Assembly (NCBI RefSeq): GCF_025993755.1
Contig: NZ_JAMQHN010000029.1
Location: 1-64,000, forward strand
Length of the DNA stretch: 64,000 bases
Direction: 5' to 3'
Source of the DNA: Thermomonas sp.
GTDB taxonomy: Bacteria > Pseudomonadota > Gammaproteobacteria > Xanthomonadales > Xanthomonadaceae
Every line of letters starts with the position of its first letter. The stretch's first letter is position 1. Made by a program: the position numbers and the translations under genes. Under the pieces are notes generated by a model. It was given only the letters and a program-made list of their open reading frames with translations, was not told the DNA's origin and ran no database searches. This document shows positions 56,690 through 64,000 of this stretch, one piece after another.

Positions 56690-58312
56690 TCAGTGCGCCG
56701 CGTCTTCGTGGGCCAAGTCGCCGGGGTGGATTTCCGGCGGGGTCTCGAAGGTGTGGTGCGGCGCCGGCGACGGCACCGTCCACTCAAGCCCGCGCGCGCC
56801 TTCCCACGCCCGCGCCTCGGCCTTGGCGCCGGTCTTGAGCGAACGCCACAGGATGAAGGCCATGAAGAACGGCGTCGGGAACATGCAGAACGCTCCGATC
56901 GAGCTGATCAGGTTCCAGTCCGCAAACACCACGTTGTAGTCGGGGATGCGGCGCGGCATGCCGGCCAGGCCGAGGAAGTGCTGCGGGAAGAACACCATGT
57001 TGACGAACACGAAGGTCCACCAGAAATGGATCTTGCCCAGGGTCTCGTTGTACATGTGCCCGGACCACTTCGGCCACCAGTAGTAGATGGCGCCGATGAT
57101 GGCGAACAGTGCGCCGGTGACCAGCACGTAGTGGAAGTGGGCGACGACGAAATAGGTGTCGTGGTACTGGTAGTCGGCCGGAACCACCGCCACCATCAGC
57201 CCGGAAAAACCGCCGATCGCGAACAGGACGACGAAGGCGACGGCCCACAGCATCGGTGTCTCGAAGGTCATCGAGCCGCGCCACATGGTCGTCACCCAGT
57301 TGAAGATCTTCACCCCGGTCGGGATCGAGATCAGCATGGTGGCGAACATGAAGTAGACCTCGCCGCCCAGCGGCATCCCGGCCACGAACATGTGGTGCGC
57401 CCAGACGATGAAGGACAGGAACGCGATCGCCACGGTCGCATAGACCATCGCGTTGTAGCCGAACAGCGGCTTGCGGGAGAAGGTCGGGATGATCTCGGAC
57501 ACGATCCCGAACGCCGGCAGGATCATGATGTAGACCTCGGGGTGACCGAAGAACCAGAAGATGTGCTGGTACATCACCGGGTCGCCGCCGCCGGCCGCGT
57601 TGAAGAAGCTGGTGTCGAAGAAGCGGTCGGTCAGCAGCATGGTGACGGCACCGGCCAGCACCGGAATCACCGCCAGCAGCAGGAACGCGGTGATCAGCCA
57701 GGTCCAGCAGAAGATCGGCATCTTCAGCAGGTCCATCTGCGGCGCGCGCATGTTGAGGATGGTGGCGATGATGTTGATCGCGCCCATCACCGAGCTGATG
57801 CCCATCATGTGGATCGCGAAGATCGCGAAGGCGAGGTTGTAGCCGCCCTGCAGCGACAGTGGCGGATACATCGTCCAGCCGCCGGCCGGCGCGCCGCCGG
57901 GCAGGAAGAAGGTCACCAGCAGCAGCGCGAACGCGAACGGCATGATCCAGAACGACCAGTTGTTCATGCGCGGCAGCGCCATGTCCGGCGCGCCGATCTG
58001 CAGCGGAACCATCCAGTTCGCCAAGCCCACGAAGGACGGCATGATCGCGCCGAAGATCATCACCAGGGCGTGCATCGCGGTGAGCTGGTTGAAGAACTCC
58101 GGCTTCATCAACTGCAGGCCCGGTTCCGCAAGCTCCGCGCGCAACATCACCGAAAGCAGCGCGCCCACGATCGCCATCGTGAAGCTGAACAGCAGGTAGA
58201 GCGTCCCGATGTCCTTGTGGTTGGTGGAGAACAGCCAGCGGTCGATGAAGCTCTGCTGGTGGGCGGCATGACCGTGGTCGTGGCCGATGGCGTCTGGGTG
58301 GGTCGCGGACAT
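56690..58312 (-). CDS. ctaD: Cytochrome c oxidase subunit I (aa3-type)
   Basis: A 540-residue inner-membrane catalytic subunit with twelve helices, haem a and the haem a3-CuB centre. After STNHKDIGTLYLLF, the haem a histidine lies in TAMHALVMI; CuB and the cross-linked Tyr in WFFGHPEVYIMILPAFG, which ends in the K-channel Glu region; WAHHMFVAGM and the HDTYFVVAHFHYVL pair give the remaining ligands. Glu of the D channel is in PEVY's helix region as usual in A-type oxidases. It lies 32 bases after ctaC. Confidence 0.98.
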   Translation of the reverse strand: MSATHPDAIGHDHGHAAHQQSFIDRWLFSTNHKDIGTLYLLFSFTMAIVGALLSVMLRAELAEPGLQLMKPEFFNQLTAMHALVMIFGAIMPSFVGLANWMVPLQIGAPDMALPRMNNWSFWIMPFAFALLLVTFFLPGGAPAGGWTMYPPLSLQGGYNLAFAIFAIHMMGISSVMGAINIIATILNMRAPQMDLLKMPIFCWTWLITAFLLLAVIPVLAGAVTMLLTDRFFDTSFFNAAGGGDPVMYQHIFWFFGHPEVYIMILPAFGIVSEIIPTFSRKPLFGYNAMVYATVAIAFLSFIVWAHHMFVAGMPLGGEVYFMFATMLISIPTGVKIFNWVTTMWRGSMTFETPMLWAVAFVVLFAIGGFSGLMVAVVPADYQYHDTYFVVAHFHYVLVTGALFAIIGAIYYWWPKWSGHMYNETLGKIHFWWTFVFVNMVFFPQHFLGLAGMPRRIPDYNVVFADWNLISSIGAFCMFPTPFFMAFILWRSLKTGAKAEARAWEGARGLEWTVPSPAPHHTFETPPEIHPGDLAHEDAAH

Positions 58313-58344
58313 TGTGCTTGCCTTCTTCGAATGCGATGCGAGGT

Positions 58345-59295
58345 TCAGCCGGCCGTCGCCGGAGCTGCGGTGGCGTCGACCGACGCCGTGGCCGGCTCGG
58401 CCGCTTCCGCCGGCGCGGCTTCGGGAGCCGCTGCGGGCGCCGCCGGAGCAACCGGCGCGGGCGGCGCATTCTTCGCCTTCTGCGCGGCCAGCCACGCGGC
58501 GAATTCCTCCTTGCTCACCGCCTTGACCACGATCGGCATGAAGCCGTGATCCTTGCCGCACAGCTCGGCGCACTGGCCGCGGTAGATCCCCGGGGTCTCG
58601 ATCTGCGCCCAGGCTTCGTTGACGAAACCGGGGACGGCGTCCTGCTTGAAGCCCAGCGCCGGCACCCACCAGGAATGGATCACGTCGTCGGCGGTCAGCA
58701 CGAAGCGCACCTTGGTGTCGACCGGCAGCACCAGCACGTTGTCCACGTTGAGCAGGTAGTGCGGATCGTCCGCTGCGGTGACGACCTTCCCGCTCTGGCG
58801 CAGGTCGTCGCTCTGGCGGTCGAGGCGGCTGGTGAAGGACACTCCGTCGCCCAGGTACTCGTACTTCCACATCCACTGGTAGCCGGTGATCTTCACCGTC
58901 ATCGCCGAGTCGCGGGTGTCGTACATGCGCAGCAGACCGCTGGTCGCCGGAAAGGCCAGCCCGATCAGGGTCAGGATCGGGATCGCCGTCCAGATGATCT
59001 CGAGTTTGGTGTTGTGGATGAATTTGGTGTCCGCCACCGCGCCCTTGGACTTGCGGAAACGGAAAATGGCCACCGCCATCGCACCGAACACCAGCGCACC
59101 GATCACCACGCAGACCCACAGCACGATCATGTGCGCGTCGTAGGCGGCATGCGAGGTCGGCGTCACGCCACGCACGAGGTTGAGCTGCCACGGATGCGGG
59201 TCGGCCGGCCCGGCCGCCGCCGGCTGCGCGTGCAGTCCCCATGGATAAACGGCAGCCAACGCTGCCGCAAGCAGTTTCAAACGACCGGATGTCAT
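58345..59295 (-). CDS. ctaC: Cytochrome c oxidase subunit II
   Basis: A 316-residue protein with a signal peptide, two membrane helices (about 60-80 and 100-120) and a periplasmic cupredoxin domain holding the CuA centre that accepts electrons from cytochrome c. CuA ligands are His in DDVIHSWWVPALG and the motif CAELCGKDHGFM. GYQWMWKYEYL is the aromatic electron-transfer region. A low-complexity Ala/Pro tail of about 45 residues follows; there is no fused cytochrome c domain. The ATG at 59295 is followed by the signal peptide. First gene of the oxidase operon. Confidence 0.97.
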   Translation of the reverse strand: MTSGRLKLLAAALAAVYPWGLHAQPAAAGPADPHPWQLNLVRGVTPTSHAAYDAHMIVLWVCVVIGALVFGAMAVAIFRFRKSKGAVADTKFIHNTKLEIIWTAIPILTLIGLAFPATSGLLRMYDTRDSAMTVKITGYQWMWKYEYLGDGVSFTSRLDRQSDDLRQSGKVVTAADDPHYLLNVDNVLVLPVDTKVRFVLTADDVIHSWWVPALGFKQDAVPGFVNEAWAQIETPGIYRGQCAELCGKDHGFMPIVVKAVSKEEFAAWLAAQKAKNAPPAPVAPAAPAAAPEAAPAEAAEPATASVDATAAPATAG

Positions 59296-59415
59296 CACGT
59301 CAGAGCCCTGTATGCAGTCCATCCCACGGGATGCCTCGCCGCGAACCGCCAGCCGCATCCGCGGAACCCCGGAATCTTGTCCTTTCGCCTCGAGCACAAA
59401 CCGCAATTGCCCGAC

Positions 59416-59429
59416 TTGACCTTGATCAA
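59416..59429. promoter_or_regulatory. FNR/ANR-like box between ctaC and putA
   Basis: TTGAC-CTTG-ATCAA matches the FNR/ANR consensus TTGAT-N4-ATCAA at 9 of 10 positions. It lies 121 bases upstream of ctaC and 94 bases upstream of putA. Oxygen-dependent control of the oxidase is plausible but not shown. I see nothing else clear in this 228-base divergent region. Confidence 0.4.
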
Positions 59430-59523
59430 GATTACTGTCGAAGCCCGCCAACGGCAACAAGCAGATGCGGAAACGTGCTCTCGCTTACACTACGGGGCTC
59501 CCGCTGCCACGGCTTTTGCGCGC

Positions 59524-62500
59524 ATGAACGACGCTTCCGCGCCTCCCTCAATCTCCTTCATCCTGGGCCCCGAGCTCCCGTCGCCGCCTGTACCGGCGCG
59601 GGCGGCGATCACCGACGGCTGGTCGGTGGATGAAGCCGCGCACGTGCGCGACCTGCTGACCGCCGCCGAGTTGCCCGCTACCGATCACGCGCTGGCGCAG
59701 GAAACCGCGGCCGACCTGGTCCGGCGCGTTCGCGCCAGGGCGCGCGAGCAGGGCGTGGTCGAGGCCTTCATGCGCCAGTACGACCTCGGCAGCGAGGAAG
59801 GCGTGCTGCTGATGTGCGTGGCCGAGGCGCTGCTGCGCATTCCCGACCAGGACACCGCCGACGCGCTGATCCGCGACAAGCTGGGCGACGCCAACTGGAA
59901 GCGCCACCTCGGCCAGTCCGACTCGGTGCTGGTCAACGCCTCGACCTGGGGCCTGATGCTGACCGGCAAGCTGGTCGATCTGGCCGACGACACCAAGCGC
60001 GACGTCTACGGCGCCTTCCAGCGCCTGATCGGACGCGCCGGCGAACCGATGATCCGGCTGGCGGTGCGCCAGGCGATGAAGATCATGGGCCACCAGTTCG
60101 TTCTCGGCCGCACCATCGGCGAGGCGCTGGCGCGCAGCCGCAAGGGCGAGGGCGCCAACTACCGCTATTCCTTCGACATGCTCGGCGAGGCGGCGCTGAC
60201 CGCAGCCGATGCGGCGCGCTACATGGACGCCTACCGCATGGCCATCGCCGCCATCGGCCAAAGCGGGCCGGGGGGCACCTTCGCCGGCAGCGACGTGTTC
60301 GCGGCCCCCAGCATCTCGATCAAGCTCTCCGCCCTGCACCCGCGCTACGAGCACGCCAAGCGCGCGCGGATTCTGGCCGAGTTGGCGCCGCGCATTCTGG
60401 AACTGGCACGCCAGGCCAAATCCTTCGGCATCGGCTTCACCATTGACGCCGAGGAAACCGACCGCCTCGAACTCTCGCTCGACCTGATCGAAGCCACCCT
60501 CACCGACCCGTCGCTGGCCGGCTGGAACGGCTACGGGCTGGCGGTTCAGGCCTACCAGAAGCGCGCACCGCGGGTGATCGACTTCCTGTCCGACCTCGCC
60601 CGCCGCAGCGGCCACCGCATCCCGGTGCGGCTGGTCAAGGGCGCCTACTGGGACGCCGAGATCAAGCGCGCGCAGATGGACGGACTGGCCGGCTATCCGC
60701 TGTTCACCCGCAAGCAGAACACCGACGTCAGCTACCTTGCCAACGCCCGCCGGATGCTGGACGCCGGCGACGCGCTGTACCCGATGTTCGCCACCCACAA
60801 CGCGCACACCATCGCCACCGTCTACCAGATGGCCCGGCGGATGGCCGACCGCCGCGATTTCGAGTTCCAGAAGCTGCACGGCATGGGCGACGACCTCTAC
60901 GCGGAAGTGGTTCCCGCCAACCGCCTCGACGTGCCCTGCCGGATGTACGCGCCGGTCGGCAGCCATGAGGATCTGCTTCCCTACCTGGTGCGCCGCCTGC
61001 TGGAAAACGGCGCCAACTCCAGCTTCGTCAACCGGATCACCGACGAAACCATCCCGGTCGAGGAGCTGGTGCGCGACCCGGCCGAATTCGTATCGACGCT
61101 GTCGTCCATCCCCCATCCCCGCATCCCGCTGCCGGTCGACCTGTACCGCAGCCAGGACCAGAACCGAGGCAATTCCATGGGCATCAATCTCGCCAACGAC
61201 GACGCGCTGCGCGAACTGGCCGCCGCGATCAATTCCGCCGGCGCGGGCAGCTGGACGGCCGGCCCGCTGGTGCCCGGCGCCAGTCCGAGCGGTGCGGTGA
61301 CCGAGGTCACCAACCCGGCCGACCGCCGCGAGGTCGTGGGCCGCTGGCAGGCCACCGACGCGATCACCCTGGAACAGGCGCTGGCCAACGCGGTGGCCGC
61401 GCAGCCGGCCTGGGACGCCACCCCGGCCGCCTCCCGCGCCGCCATCCTCGAACACGCCGCCGACCTGCTGGAAGCGCGGATGCCCGCCTTCATGGCGATG
61501 TGCACCAAGGAAGCCGGCAAGACCCTGCCTGATGGCGTCGCCGAGGTGCGCGAGGCGGTCGACTTCCTGCGCTACTACGCGCTGCAGGCGCGCGAGCAGT
61601 TCGCGCCGCTGGCCCTCCCCGGGCCGACCGGCGAAAGCAACCAGCTGCAGCTCTCCGGCCGCGGCGTGTTCGTCTGCATCAGCCCGTGGAATTTCCCGCT
61701 GGCCATCTTCCTCGGCCAGATCGCGGCGGCGCTGGCTGCCGGCAACGCCGTGATCGCCAAGCCGGCCGAACAGACCAACCTGATCGGGCATGCTGCGGTC
61801 AGGCTTCTGCACGAAGCCGGCGTTCCTGCCGACGTGCTGCAGTTCGTCCCCGGCGACGGCGCCACGATCGGAGCCGCGCTGACCGCCGATCCGCGCGTGG
61901 CCGGCGTGTGCTTCACCGGCTCCACCGACACCGCGCGCGCGATCAACCGCGCGCTGGCGGCGCGCGAGAAGGCCCCCATCGGCGTCCTGATCGCCGAAAC
62001 CGGCGGCCAGAACGCGATGATCGCCGACAGCTCTTCCCTGCCCGAACAGGTCATCAAGGACGTGGTCGGCTCGGCCTTCACCTCGGCCGGACAGCGCTGT
62101 TCGGCGGCGCGCGTGCTGCTGGTGCAGGACGACATTGCCGACAAGGTGATGACGATGCTGGCCGGCGCGATGGCCGAGCTCAAGGTCGGCGATCCGGGAC
62201 TGCTGTCCACCGACGTCGGTCCGGTGATCGACAGTGACGCCCAGTGCCAGCTTGCCGAACACGGCGAGGCCATGGACAAGGGCGCGCGGCTGATCGCCCG
62301 CACGCCGCTGGGCCCGGAAACCGAGCACGGCACCTTCATCGCCCCCAGCGCCTGGGAACTGCAGTCGATTTCCCAGCTCACGAAGGAGAACTTCGGCCCG
62401 GCGCTGCACGTGATCCGCTGGAAGGCCGACCAGCTCGACGCCGTGATCGACGCCATCAACGCCACCGGCTACGGACTGACCCTGGGCATCCATTCGCGCA

Positions 62501-62736
62501 TCGACGCCACCGTGGAACGCATCGTCGCCCGCGCCCGGGTCGGCAACATCTACGTCAACCGCAACCAGATCGGCGCGGTGGTCGGCGTGCAGCCGTTCGG
62601 CGGCCAGGGCCTGTCCGGCACCGGCCCCAAGGCCGGCGGCCCGCACTACCTGCTGCGCTTCGTCACCGAGAAGACCGTCACCATCAACACCACCGCCTCC
62701 GGCGGCAACGCCTCGCTGCTCACGCTGGGGGATTGA
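59524..62736 (+). CDS. putA: Bifunctional proline dehydrogenase / P5C dehydrogenase
   Basis: A 1070-residue enzyme that oxidises proline to glutamate. Residues about 65-480 are the FAD-dependent proline dehydrogenase barrel (SIKLSALHPRYEHAKR, RLVKGAYWDAEIKRAQ, FATHNAHTIATV, FQKLHGMGDDLY). Residues about 560-1060 are the NAD-dependent aldehyde dehydrogenase with NAAP-type SPWNFPLAIFLGQIAAAL, catalytic Glu in AETGGQNA and Cys in SAGQRCSAAR. The N-terminal ribbon-helix-helix DNA-binding domain of E. coli PutA (1320 residues) is missing, so it should not repress its own gene. The start at 59524 avoids the long frame antisense to ctaC. Confidence 0.96.
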   Translation: MNDASAPPSISFILGPELPSPPVPARAAITDGWSVDEAAHVRDLLTAAELPATDHALAQETAADLVRRVRARAREQGVVEAFMRQYDLGSEEGVLLMCVAEALLRIPDQDTADALIRDKLGDANWKRHLGQSDSVLVNASTWGLMLTGKLVDLADDTKRDVYGAFQRLIGRAGEPMIRLAVRQAMKIMGHQFVLGRTIGEALARSRKGEGANYRYSFDMLGEAALTAADAARYMDAYRMAIAAIGQSGPGGTFAGSDVFAAPSISIKLSALHPRYEHAKRARILAELAPRILELARQAKSFGIGFTIDAEETDRLELSLDLIEATLTDPSLAGWNGYGLAVQAYQKRAPRVIDFLSDLARRSGHRIPVRLVKGAYWDAEIKRAQMDGLAGYPLFTRKQNTDVSYLANARRMLDAGDALYPMFATHNAHTIATVYQMARRMADRRDFEFQKLHGMGDDLYAEVVPANRLDVPCRMYAPVGSHEDLLPYLVRRLLENGANSSFVNRITDETIPVEELVRDPAEFVSTLSSIPHPRIPLPVDLYRSQDQNRGNSMGINLANDDALRELAAAINSAGAGSWTAGPLVPGASPSGAVTEVTNPADRREVVGRWQATDAITLEQALANAVAAQPAWDATPAASRAAILEHAADLLEARMPAFMAMCTKEAGKTLPDGVAEVREAVDFLRYYALQAREQFAPLALPGPTGESNQLQLSGRGVFVCISPWNFPLAIFLGQIAAALAAGNAVIAKPAEQTNLIGHAAVRLLHEAGVPADVLQFVPGDGATIGAALTADPRVAGVCFTGSTDTARAINRALAAREKAPIGVLIAETGGQNAMIADSSSLPEQVIKDVVGSAFTSAGQRCSAARVLLVQDDIADKVMTMLAGAMAELKVGDPGLLSTDVGPVIDSDAQCQLAEHGEAMDKGARLIARTPLGPETEHGTFIAPSAWELQSISQLTKENFGPALHVIRWKADQLDAVIDAINATGYGLTLGIHSRIDATVERIVARARVGNIYVNRNQIGAVVGVQPFGGQGLSGTGPKAGGPHYLLRFVTEKTVTINTTASGGNASLLTLGD

Positions 62737-62865
62737 ACCCCGCGACGTTCGTTGCAAACACCATTCCCGGCCTACGCGCATGGCGCTTCGGCGTTCGGGT
62801 CGATGCGAGCCAGTGGCTCGCAAACATCGGCTCTCATCCCCTTGAAGGGGAGAGGCCCATGACGA

Positions 62866-62891
62866 AAAAGCCCCGCCGAAGCGGGGCTTTT
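62866..62891. terminator. Bidirectional terminator between putA and the FadL-like gene
   Basis: A perfect 11-bp stem AAAAGCCCCGC (62866-62876) with GCGGGGCTTTT (62881-62891), loop CGAA, serves both strands. The rest of the 177-base gap holds a small dyad CCCCTTGAAGGGG near 62838-62850 and nothing else that I can see. Confidence 0.9.
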
Positions 62892-62913
62892 CGCATCGAA
62901 CGATCCGCAGGGA

Positions 62914-64000
62914 TCAGAAGCGGTACTGCAGCGACAGGCCGAACAGATTGGCGTGACCGCTGAAGCTGCCATACAGCGACGAGGTGTTGCTGGTGGCAAG
63001 ATCGACAGGCAGAGTGATCGTCGGGCTCTTGATCTCGATCCGCTGATACGCCGCATCCAGGGACAGGTTCTCGGAAACGTTCCAGGTGCCGCCGATCGAG
63101 TACAGCCAGCGGTTGTTGTCCGGCAAACGCGGCGTGCGGGTAACGTCGTTGGTCGGCGTCTTGTCGCGACCGATGCCGAAGCGCAGGGTGAAGGCGTCAC
63201 TGAAGTCGTACTCGCCGCCGAGCGAGATGAAATTGCTGTTTCCCCACGAGAAGTCCTCGCTGCCGACGATCGTCCCGTTGCTGCGCACGATGGTCACAGC
63301 CTCAAGCGAGCTCCAGCCAGTGTGCTGGAAGTCGGCCATCATCCGGAAGTTGTCGGTGAACGCGTAGCGGACGCTGACGGTGGCGATGCTCGGCAAGGTC
63401 AGATCCGCGCCACCGGGGCCATCCACGAAGCGCGGATCGGCGCCGAGGAGCGCCGGAACGCCGTTGAAGTCGAGCGTTCCGTGCAGGTTCTGGCGAATCT
63501 GGGAGCGGAAGCTGGCGCCGATCGCCAGGCGGTCGTTCGGTGTGACCTGGAATCCGACCACGTAGCCGATACCGGTGTCGCTGCCCTTGACCTGCAAGCT
63601 GCCGTCGGCGGACTGTGGGTGGTAAAGCGGGTACAGCGCCCACATCGGGTTGAAGCAGGTATTGGCCGGGCTGGTCGGAACGCTCGCTGCCGCTTGCGCA
63701 CAGATCGCTGTGCCGAAATCGATGGCCTTGCTCAGGGTCGCCTGGGCGCGCTCATAGATCAGGCCGACACCGACCGAAACGCCGCCGTCGAACTTCAGCG
63801 CCGCCGACATGGTCAGATCGACGACCTTCACGTCCGAGGTCAGGGCGCGATAGCGGCCCACCCAGCCCGGCGCATACTCGGTCTTCAGGCCAAAGGGCGC
63901 GCCGACGCTGACGCCCAGATACAGCCCTTCGAGAGAACCGGACATCGGGAAGACGGCAGACATGTTCGGCACCAGAGTCGGATCGCCGGGGTCGCCACCA
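62914..64000 (-). CDS. FadL/OMPP1-type outer-membrane porin, 5' end outside the window
   Basis: The C-terminal 362 codons or so of an outer-membrane beta-barrel for long-chain fatty acids or other hydrophobic compounds. Recognisable blocks are GVSVGAPFGLKTEYAPGWVGRYRA, VDLTMSAALKFDGGVSVGVGL, LAIGASFRSQI and WLYSIGGTWNVSENLSLDAAYQRI, ending with Phe in GLSLQYRF. The frame continues past the window edge (GDPGDPTLVPN before the first Met at 63972), so that Met is internal and the start and signal peptide lie outside. Terminates at the shared hairpin. Confidence 0.9.
   Translation of the reverse strand, partial: GGDPGDPTLVPNMSAVFPMSGSLEGLYLGVSVGAPFGLKTEYAPGWVGRYRALTSDVKVVDLTMSAALKFDGGVSVGVGLIYERAQATLSKAIDFGTAICAQAAASVPTSPANTCFNPMWALYPLYHPQSADGSLQVKGSDTGIGYVVGFQVTPNDRLAIGASFRSQIRQNLHGTLDFNGVPALLGADPRFVDGPGGADLTLPSIATVSVRYAFTDNFRMMADFQHTGWSSLEAVTIVRSNGTIVGSEDFSWGNSNFISLGGEYDFSDAFTLRFGIGRDKTPTNDVTRTPRLPDNNRWLYSIGGTWNVSENLSLDAAYQRIEIKSPTITLPVDLATSNTSSLYGSFSGHANLFGLSLQYRF

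Noticed and set aside
56693..58549. 618-codon plus-strand frame opposite ctaD
   Set aside because: Antisense of cytochrome oxidase subunit I, Asp/His/Arg-rich mirror composition.
58312..59523. 404-codon N-terminal extension of putA
   Set aside because: This part is antisense to ctaC; the natural PutA N-terminus starts at 59524.
59548..62823. 1091-codon minus-strand frame opposite putA
   Set aside because: Mirror frame of a strongly conserved enzyme.
62838..62850. CCCCTTGAAGGGG dyad near the end of putA as a regulatory site
   Set aside because: Too short and GC-rich to separate from chance in this genome, and it lies downstream of both flanking genes.

Overview
The window looks like chromosomal DNA of a GC-rich gammaproteobacterium of the Xanthomonadaceae/Lysobacteraceae (Lysobacter, Luteimonas, Thermomonas or Pseudoxanthomonas type). 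This is inferred from protein flavour and gene neighbourhoods: a ColR/ColS-like pair, maeB beside a homodimeric-type aceE, engB facing a cytochrome c4-dsbA-dsbA-endonuclease operon, rpsU-yqeY-GNAT-dnaG, an SAH riboswitch before ahcY, and GTRG-type palindromic repeats. I see no insertion sequence, prophage, integron, CRISPR array or rRNA. The region is almost entirely housekeeping and densely packed, with one tRNA gene.

Layout. 0-1.8 kb: a minus-strand trio of a cysteine-cluster MarR regulator, a CPVC thioredoxin-like protein and an unknown secreted protein. 1.8-4.3 kb: SAH riboswitch, ahcY and metF (methionine cycle). 4.4-9.3 kb: a small secreted protein, ilvE, a ColRS-like two-component system, rimK and tRNA-Gly(CCC). 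9.3-17.6 kb: a GDSL autotransporter esterase, trmB, an SLC13 permease with RCK domains, a Rieske protein, an FAH-family hydrolase, mscL and a secreted M28 peptidase. 17.6-25.5 kb: an inverted-repeat element, aceE, maeB, a QEGLA hydrolase and rsgA. 25.6-30.4 kb: an aminotransferase, a glutaredoxin/IscA-like/rhodanese fusion, DUF924, DegV and a diphthine-ammonia-ligase-type ATPase. 30.4-34.6 kb: a glutathione block (fghA, adhC, gshA) and engB. 34.6-42.0 kb: cytochrome c4, two DsbA proteins (one a lipoprotein), an EEP nuclease, a TauE/SafE permease, slt and cca. 42.0-45.3 kb: a palindromic repeat, then a translationally coupled pterin operon (folB, SDR, QueD-like, methyltransferase, VanZ). 45.3-50.6 kb: tsaD diverging from rpsU-yqeY-GNAT-dnaG, then an OmpA-type protein. 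50.6-59.3 kb: the aa3 cytochrome c oxidase cluster with its copper and haem A assembly genes, ending in alkB. 59.5-64 kb: putA and the 3' part of a FadL-type porin that runs off the window.

Themes. Much of the window concerns redox biology: thiol-disulfide proteins, glutathione synthesis and glutathione-dependent formaldehyde removal, Fe-S handling and respiratory oxidase assembly. The clearest regulatory finding is the SAH riboswitch, where the pseudoknot strand shares two bases with a helix able to hide the ahcY Shine-Dalgarno. Other points are a probable leaderless, self-repressed marR transcript, several palindromes over putative promoters, an FNR-like box between the oxidase and putA genes, and a QueD-family protein with a PTPS-III-like ExxHGH motif in place of the QueD cysteine motif. 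I did not find a clearly new multi-gene system. The best candidates are the MarR/thioredoxin-like/secreted-protein trio and the pterin operon. All assignments come from reading the sequence; no database search was run.
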